Shown piece after piece: positions 3,845 through 7,844 of a DNA stretch of 7,844 nt. The notes under the pieces were generated by a model. It was not told where the DNA came from, searched no databases, and saw only the letters and a program-made list of their open reading frames with translations. The translations under genes and the position numbers were made by a program. The stretch is from Hyphomicrobiales bacterium (GTDB taxonomy: Bacteria > Pseudomonadota > Alphaproteobacteria > Rhizobiales > Beijerinckiaceae): assembly GCA_028290125.1 (NCBI GenBank), contig JAQGKM010000354.1, forward strand, positions 1-7,844. The letters run 5' to 3'. Position 1 is the first letter of the stretch; every line of letters starts with the position of its first letter.

Positions 3845-5302
3845 ATGCTCGAAAAGGTCATGGGCGCGGACTGGCGCGACACGGCAGGGGCGCGGCGCAC
3901 GCGTCTGCCCTGGATCGAGGTGTGCCCGGGCGCGCCTTATTTCCAGACGGATGAAGGCGACGCCTGGCACCCGATCGGCCACAACGATGCGATTTCGTGG
4001 CCCGATCTCTCACCGCTCTACATGCGCCGGGATGTGGCGAGCGTGGACGCCTATCTGGCGCGCCTCGCAGCACGCGGCGTCACCGTGCTGCGCATCATGC
4101 TCGAGTATGCGCAGGTGAAGCACCGCTATTTCGAAAAGCCCGCCGGAGTCGTCGCGCCGCGCATGGTGCAATTGTGGGACGATCTCTTCACGCTGTGCGA
4201 GAAGCATGGGCTGCGGCTGCTGCTTGCGCCCTACGATACGTTCTGGACCTGGCTGCGCTGGGACTGGCACCCCTACAACGTCAACAATGGCGGGCCTCTC
4301 AGCCATCCCTCGCAATTCCTGCTGTGCGCCTCGACGCGCGACTTCATCAAGCAGCGGCTCGCCTTCGTGGCGCGTCGCTGGGGCGGCTCGGGCGCGTTCT
4401 TCGCGTGGGATCTGCAGAACGAAATCCATCCCGCGCAGGCCGGCGACAGCGCCGATTGCTTTCCCGAATACATCGCCGACCTTTCGCGCCATGTCCGCGC
4501 GCTCGAACTGGAACTCTATGGCCGCACGCATCCGCAAACCGTGTCGCTGTTCGGGCCGGAGCTCGAATGGCGGCCGCACATGCCGCTGCGCGAACCGATC
4601 TTTCGTCATCCCGATCTCGATTTCGCAAGCGTGCATGTCTATCAGCAGGGCACGATCGACGATCCGCGCAACACCATCGACGCCGCGCGCGACATGGCGC
4701 GCCATGTGCGCGCGCACATCGGCGAGATCACGGATGGACGACCCTATTTCGACAGCGAGCACGGCCCCATCCACCGCTTCAAGGACAAGCGCCGCACGCT
4801 TCCTGAAGCCTTCGACGACGAGTATTTCCGCCATATGCAATGGGCGCATCTCGCGGCCGGCGGGGCAGGGGGCGGCATGCGCTGGCCCAACCGCAAGCCG
4901 CATCGGCTGACGCCCGGCATGCACGAGGCGCAACATGCGCTGTCGCGTTTTCTGCCGCTGATCGACTGGCTGCGTTTTGCGCGCAAACCCGTGGACGTGC
5001 GCGCGATCGGCGCGCAGGGCGTGCTGGCGTTTGGCTGCGCCGACAATTCGCAGGCCGTGCTCTATCTGCTGCGGCGGGACGCTCTCACGCGCGACGGCAA
5101 GGTCGACCGCACGGCGCCGCCGCGCGCTGTCACGCTGAGCGTGCCTGGTCTCGCGGACGGGCGCTATCGCATCACGCCGTTCGACACCCTGCTGGGCGCT
5201 GCGTTGACGCCCCTTGAGGCGACGGCGCGCAACGGCGCGCTCGGCTTCCTGTCGCCGCCCTTCACGGGCGACCTCGCGCTGGCTGTACGACATTGCACCT
5301 GA
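3845..5302 (+). CDS. GH-A clan glycoside hydrolase (cellulase/mannanase-like, GH5-type)
   Basis: 485 residues from ATG 3845, which has GGAGG three bases upstream. An in-frame ATG at 3788 would add 19 mostly Arg-rich residues and has a poorer site; the choice is not certain. Residues about 21-376 show a (beta/alpha)8 retaining glycosidase pattern: GVTVLRIMLEYAQ after the first helices, LRLLLAPYDTFWTW, FFAWDLQNEIHP with the acid/base candidate Glu193, LDFASVHVYQQG, and PYFDSEHGPIH with the nucleophile candidate Glu305. Residues about 381-484 look like a beta-sandwich accessory domain. No signal peptide is visible, so the product is predicted cytoplasmic, unusual for a polysaccharide-degrading enzyme; it may act on a glycolipid, oligosaccharide or biosynthetic intermediate. 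It is followed 60 bases later by a glycosyltransferase gene on the same strand, probably co-transcribed. The exact family and substrate cannot be told. Confidence 0.85.
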   Translation: MLEKVMGADWRDTAGARRTRLPWIEVCPGAPYFQTDEGDAWHPIGHNDAISWPDLSPLYMRRDVASVDAYLARLAARGVTVLRIMLEYAQVKHRYFEKPAGVVAPRMVQLWDDLFTLCEKHGLRLLLAPYDTFWTWLRWDWHPYNVNNGGPLSHPSQFLLCASTRDFIKQRLAFVARRWGGSGAFFAWDLQNEIHPAQAGDSADCFPEYIADLSRHVRALELELYGRTHPQTVSLFGPELEWRPHMPLREPIFRHPDLDFASVHVYQQGTIDDPRNTIDAARDMARHVRAHIGEITDGRPYFDSEHGPIHRFKDKRRTLPEAFDDEYFRHMQWAHLAAGGAGGGMRWPNRKPHRLTPGMHEAQHALSRFLPLIDWLRFARKPVDVRAIGAQGVLAFGCADNSQAVLYLLRRDALTRDGKVDRTAPPRAVTLSVPGLADGRYRITPFDTLLGAALTPLEATARNGALGFLSPPFTGDLALAVRHCT

Positions 5303-5362
5303 ACTCCATGGGAGCCGGAGGATTGCATCATTGGCGGTCCTCAACCCGGAGCAGCAACAGCC

Positions 5363-6511
5363 ATGACACGACACGACAGCCGCAGCATCCTGCTTTGCTT
5401 TTCGCATCTGCGCTGGGGCTTCGTCTGGCAGCGGCCGCAGCATCTCCTGAGCCGCGCGGCGCGTGACTATCGTGTCCTCTTCTTCGAAGAAGCCTACATC
5501 GGCCCGGAGATCGAAGCGCCGTTCCTGTATCGTGCGCCGCCGTCCGAGGGCGTTGAAGTCATCGTCCCGCATCTGCCGGCTGGCGGCGACGCACGCGAGA
5601 ATGACGCTGCGGTGCAGCGGCTTCTCGACGCCTGTCTCGGCGAGCTCGAGGAGGCGCCCGCCATCCTCTGGTACTACACGCCAGAGGCCATCGCCTTCAC
5701 GCGTCACCTCGACGCAGATGTGATCGTCTACGATTGCATGGACGAGCTTTCAGCCTTTCGCGACGCGCCGCCACGTCTGGGAGAACTCGAGCAGGAGCTC
5801 TTGCAGCGCGCGGATCTGGTCACCTGCGGCGGGCGCACGCTGTTCGAAGAAAAGCGACGCCATCATCCCGGTGCGCACCTGTTTCCGAGCAGCATCGATG
5901 CGCCGCATTTCAACCGTGCGCGCGCGCTGTCGGCGCAGCGAAGCCTGCATGCACAACCGGTGCTCGGCTATTTTGGCGTTATCGACGAGCGTCTCGATCT
6001 CGAACTCGTCGCGGCGCTCGCGGACCTTCGACCGCAATGGACCATCGAAATGGTCGGGCCAGTGGTGAAGATACCAGAGACGGCCTTGCCGTTGCGGCCC
6101 AACATCGTCTGGAGCGGGCATGTTGCTTACGCCGATCTGCCCGAGCGTCTGGCGCGTTGGGACATCGGCCTGATGCCCTTTGCGATGAACGAGGCGACCC
6201 GCTGCATCAGTCCGACGAAGACCCCGGAATTTCTGGCGGCAGGCGTGCCCGTCATCTCGACGCCCGTACGAGATGTCGTGACGCCCTATGGCGACGCGGC
6301 GCTCGTTGCGATCGCGAGCGACGCCGAGGCTTTCGCAGAAGCGGCCGCGCGGCTGCTGCGCACGCCGAAGGGACCATGGCTTGCGACAGTGGACGCCTTC
6401 CTCGCCACGACGTCGTGGGACATGACCTACGAAAATTTGCGGAAGCTGATGCGGTCGAACTCGGGCATTGCGCGACTGCCTGACGAAAATGCCGCCATGG
6501 CTGACGCGTGA
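5363..6511 (+). CDS. Glycosyltransferase, GT4-like (WQRPQHL/TuaH-type)
   Basis: 382 residues. GGAG lies about 11 bases before the ATG, a rather long spacing, and no better start is present. The fold is GT-B. The N-terminal half has the WQRPQHLLSR motif (22-31), FFEEAYIGPEIE, the WYYTPEA strand (103-109) and VIVYDCMDELSAF (120-132). The C-terminal nucleotide-sugar half has LGYFGVIDERLD (201-212), NIVWSGHV (247-254), and CISPTKTPEFLAAGVPVISTP (281-301) with the glutamate used by GT4 enzymes to bind the sugar nucleotide. Proteins with this WQRPQHL/YDCMDE combination are found in exopolysaccharide and cell-wall glycan clusters, often near UDP-galactopyranose mutase; no such gene is in the window. 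The enzyme is cytoplasmic and probably membrane-associated, with donor and acceptor unknown. Pairing with the upstream glycoside hydrolase suggests a small glycan-assembly or remodelling unit. Confidence 0.9.
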   Translation: MTRHDSRSILLCFSHLRWGFVWQRPQHLLSRAARDYRVLFFEEAYIGPEIEAPFLYRAPPSEGVEVIVPHLPAGGDARENDAAVQRLLDACLGELEEAPAILWYYTPEAIAFTRHLDADVIVYDCMDELSAFRDAPPRLGELEQELLQRADLVTCGGRTLFEEKRRHHPGAHLFPSSIDAPHFNRARALSAQRSLHAQPVLGYFGVIDERLDLELVAALADLRPQWTIEMVGPVVKIPETALPLRPNIVWSGHVAYADLPERLARWDIGLMPFAMNEATRCISPTKTPEFLAAGVPVISTPVRDVVTPYGDAALVAIASDAEAFAEAAARLLRTPKGPWLATVDAFLATTSWDMTYENLRKLMRSNSGIARLPDENAAMADA

Positions 6512-6594
6512 CCCGGCGCGCGCGATGAGCAGCTAGGCAGGCTGCACAGCAAATCTGCAAAGGGCGACGAGATTCACGGGGACCATGAGCGTTC

Positions 6595-6623
6595 CCGGAC
6601 GTTTACCCTTTTTAAAAATCCGG
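6595..6623. promoter_or_regulatory. AT-rich palindrome flanked by inverted CCGGA/TCCGG, upstream of 6635
   Basis: TTTTTAAAAA at 6609-6618 is a perfect 10-bp AT palindrome in an otherwise GC-rich stretch. It is enclosed by CCGGA (6595-6599) and TCCGG (6619-6623). It lies 17 bases before the start of the exported-protein gene and is the only obviously easily melted DNA there, so it probably marks the promoter/operator. I find no good -35 box. Confidence 0.3.
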
Positions 6624-6634
6624 AGCTTTCGGAG

Positions 6635-7015
6635 ATGATCGCGCACGCCGCCATGATCACCGCTGTTCTTTTCGCGTCACCCTTGGCGCCTGCGCGCGAT
6701 GACGGACAATGGGAAGGTGTCGACCCGAAGATCCGCGCCTGGTTCAACTCGCTCCGACAGCCCGACAACCCCGCAGTCAGTTGCTGCGGTGATGCGGACG
6801 CCTATTTCGCGGATCTGATGGAGGTGAAGGACGGGCGCATGCTTGCGACGATCACCGACAGCCGCGGCAATCCCATTCCCGCCGGCACGGTGATCGAAGT
6901 TCCGCCCCACAAGGTCAACAAGGACCCGAACATCTTAGGGCGCGTGATCATCTTCCTTGGCGGATCGCCAAGGCGCCCGATGGTCTTCTGCTACGTGCCG
7001 GGCACCGGAACCTAG
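6635..7015 (+). CDS. Exported small protein with Cys-Cys motif, unknown function
   Basis: 126 residues. Start 6635 has GGAG nine bases upstream plus another GGAG abutting the ATG; a second ATG at 6653 lacks one. A signal peptide is likely (residues 1-20, hydrophobic MITAVLFASPLA, cleavage after APA), so the mature protein of about 106 residues should be periplasmic. Visible features: an aromatic N-terminal region WEGVDPKIRAWFNSLRQPD, the motif SCCGDADAYFADL with Cys50-Cys51 and two acidic residues, a beta-rich centre (MLATITDSRGNPIPAGTVIEVPPHKV), and Cys119 near the end in MVFCYVPG. Small exported proteins with the WFxSLxxP...CCxxxDA pattern are common in Bradyrhizobium-like genomes. A vicinal cysteine pair plus Asp could bind metal or form a disulfide, but this is inference. 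The stop TAG overlaps the stop of an opposite-strand mini-gene. Confidence 0.8.
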   Translation: MIAHAAMITAVLFASPLAPARDDGQWEGVDPKIRAWFNSLRQPDNPAVSCCGDADAYFADLMEVKDGRMLATITDSRGNPIPAGTVIEVPPHKVNKDPNILGRVIIFLGGSPRRPMVFCYVPGTGT

Positions 7016-7092
7016 ATGGCCCCGAGCAACACGCCTGCAGCGAGAATCAACGCTGAAGAGCCGATCGCGCAGGCAGCGAGAACACGACGCAT
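7012..7092 (-). CDS. Candidate 26-aa hydrophobic peptide
   Basis: 26 residues on the minus strand from ATG at 7092 to TAG at 7014-7012. A strong ribosome binding site GGGGAGAG stands 4 bases before the ATG. The peptide begins MRRVLAACAIG, with two arginines next to the start and then an unbroken hydrophobic stretch (about residues 4-26, ending LLGAI). It would make one membrane helix with an inside-positive N-terminus. Its stop and the stop of the exported-protein gene share the palindrome CTAG at 7012-7015, so the two converge with overlapping stop codons. It lies 78 bases downstream of the amidohydrolase stop on the same strand and may share its transcript. It could also be a signal-like leader fragment or chance. 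Confidence 0.45.
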   Translation of the reverse strand: MRRVLAACAIGSSALILAAGVLLGAI

Positions 7093-7107
7093 GACACTCT
7101 CCCCGGT

Positions 7108-7135
7108 ACGAGACGTGTGACAACGCAGGTCTCGT
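7108..7135. repeat. Inverted repeat ACGAGAC-N14-GTCTCGT
   Basis: ACGAGAC (7108-7114) and GTCTCGT (7129-7135) are perfect inverted copies with a 14-base spacer. They lie between the amidohydrolase stop (7171) and the ribosome binding site of the 26-residue frame on the minus strand. It could be an operator for the mini-gene or a 3' hairpin of the amidohydrolase mRNA. There is no T-tract, so an intrinsic terminator is unlikely. Confidence 0.3.
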
Positions 7136-7170
7136 CAGGTGAGTTCAAGCTGCACATGCGTCAATTGATC

Positions 7171-7844
7171 TCACGCGAGCTTGAACAAACGCTCGGCTGT
7201 CGTCCGCTTGATCATCGCGAGGCTCGCGTCATCCAGCCCCGCTTGCGCCAGCGTGCCGAGCGGGTCGGGATCGCCCATGTCGAACGGATAATCCGAGCCG
7301 AGCATGACGCGGTCCGCGCCTGCCAGATCGACGAGCGTGCGGATCTGCTCGGGCTTGTAGACGCAGGTGTCGTACCACATCGCCCGAAGATAATCGGACG
7401 GACGCTTCGACGTGAGCCGTTTCAGCTCCGGGCGATAGGTCCACGCGTGGTCCATGCGGCCGACGTAGAACGGGAAATAGCCGCCGCCGTGACAGACGAA
7501 GATGCGCAGCTCGGGATGTCGGTCGAGCACGCCGCCGAAAATCAGATGGTTCACGGCGATGATCTCTTCGAGCGGCTGCCCGATGGTGTTGACCATGAAG
7601 AACGCGCCGAAGCGCTGGCCGTGCGAGAAGCCGAGCGGATGGATCATAAGCGGCACGTCGAGCTTGGCGAGCCGCGCGTAAAGCGGATCGAACACGGGAT
7701 CTGACAATTCGCGCTCGAGCACGCGCGCGTCAATCTGGAAACCACGCAGGCCCTTCTCCTCCACGGCGCGCGTGGCCTCGGCGATGGCGGCCTCGACATC
7801 GGTCATCGGCAGGGTGCCGAGCCCCGCGAGACGTGTCGGGTCCT
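7171..7844 (-). CDS. Amidohydrolase family 2 (ACMSD-like), 5' end outside window
   Basis: 223 residues are visible; the frame continues past the window edge (residues before the internal Met read DPTRLAGLGTLP, a conserved part of the family), so the Met at 7806 is not the real start. Conserved pieces appear in order: RLAGLGTLP, then GLRGFQIDARV, then PLMIHPLGF with a likely metal-ligand His, then FVCHGGGYFPFYVGRMDHAW with the catalytic-type His of the CHGGG motif, and VMLGSDYPFDMGDPDP with the metal-ligand Asp near the end. These match TIM-barrel zinc enzymes related to 2-amino-3-carboxymuconate-6-semialdehyde decarboxylase and gamma-resorcylate decarboxylase. Members decarboxylate or hydrolyse aromatic-degradation intermediates in the cytoplasm. 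The N-terminal HxH metal motif would lie beyond the edge. The substrate is undetermined. Confidence 0.92.
   Translation of the reverse strand, partial: DPTRLAGLGTLPMTDVEAAIAEATRAVEEKGLRGFQIDARVLERELSDPVFDPLYARLAKLDVPLMIHPLGFSHGQRFGAFFMVNTIGQPLEEIIAVNHLIFGGVLDRHPELRIFVCHGGGYFPFYVGRMDHAWTYRPELKRLTSKRPSDYLRAMWYDTCVYKPEQIRTLVDLAGADRVMLGSDYPFDMGDPDPLGTLAQAGLDDASLAMIKRTTAERLFKLA

Noticed and set aside
4010..5707. A 565-codon open frame on the minus strand across the glycoside hydrolase and the start of the glycosyltransferase gene
   Set aside because: It is antisense to two genes with clear family motifs, is Arg/Ala/His-rich without domain character, and is the typical by-product of GC-rich codon usage.
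6529..6545. GCAGC/GCTGC inverted repeat after the glycosyltransferase as a terminator
   Set aside because: There are only five pairs, a 7-base loop and no T-tract; too weak to call.
7117..7704. A 195-codon plus-strand frame opposite the amidohydrolase
   Set aside because: It is a shadow of a well-conserved amidohydrolase; the translated sequence is His/Arg/Glu-rich with no recognisable fold.
1..7844. Mobile element, phage, CRISPR or defence island
   Set aside because: No transposase, integrase, repeat-spacer array, tRNA or defence-type domain is visible, and codon and base composition looks uniform across the genes.

Overview
The window is about 7.8 kb of GC-rich DNA (roughly two thirds G+C by eye). 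The compact gene layout, the GGAGG-type ribosome binding sites and the protein families suggest an alphaproteobacterium, most likely Hyphomicrobiales (Rhizobiales) near Bradyrhizobium/Xanthobacteraceae. This placement is inference; there is no rRNA or marker gene. I see no IS element, phage gene, CRISPR array, tRNA or integrase. It reads as ordinary chromosome with several small genes and a few structured intergenic regions.

Layout. 1-255: 3' end of an unrecognised gene (+). It converges on a small secreted four-cysteine protein (320-613, -), with a strong hairpin between them. 744-1439: exported alpha/beta hydrolase (+). 1443-1532 (-): a probable small RNA with an anti-Shine-Dalgarno segment and a textbook intrinsic terminator, ending only a few bases from the hydrolase stop codon. 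1629-1910 (-): 93-residue unknown protein, divergent from a DUF1330 gene (2049-2342, +). 2343-2498: a terminator-like hairpin, then a long stem-loop leader in front of a 44-residue single-membrane-segment protein (2499-2633, +). 2684-3145 (-): DoxX-family membrane protein, divergent from a lysine/alanine/proline-rich histone-H1-like protein (3275-3742, +). 3845-6511 (+): a GH-A-clan glycoside hydrolase followed by a GT4-like glycosyltransferase, probably one polysaccharide-related unit. 6635-7015 (+): exported protein with a Cys-Cys pair, whose stop codon overlaps that of a 26-residue hydrophobic reading frame on the other strand (7012-7092). 7171-7844 (-): 3' part of an ACMSD-like amidohydrolase, cut by the window edge.

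The genes do not form one pathway. Only the glycoside hydrolase/glycosyltransferase pair clearly belongs together. The most interesting material lies between and below the obvious genes. The candidate sRNA at 1443-1532 carries GUUUCCUCCCC, which is exactly complementary over 10 nt to the ribosome binding site of the DoxX gene in the same window. There are also two tiny membrane-peptide genes, one behind a long stem-loop leader and one ending on a shared CTAG, and a small exported protein with two identically spaced cysteine pairs.
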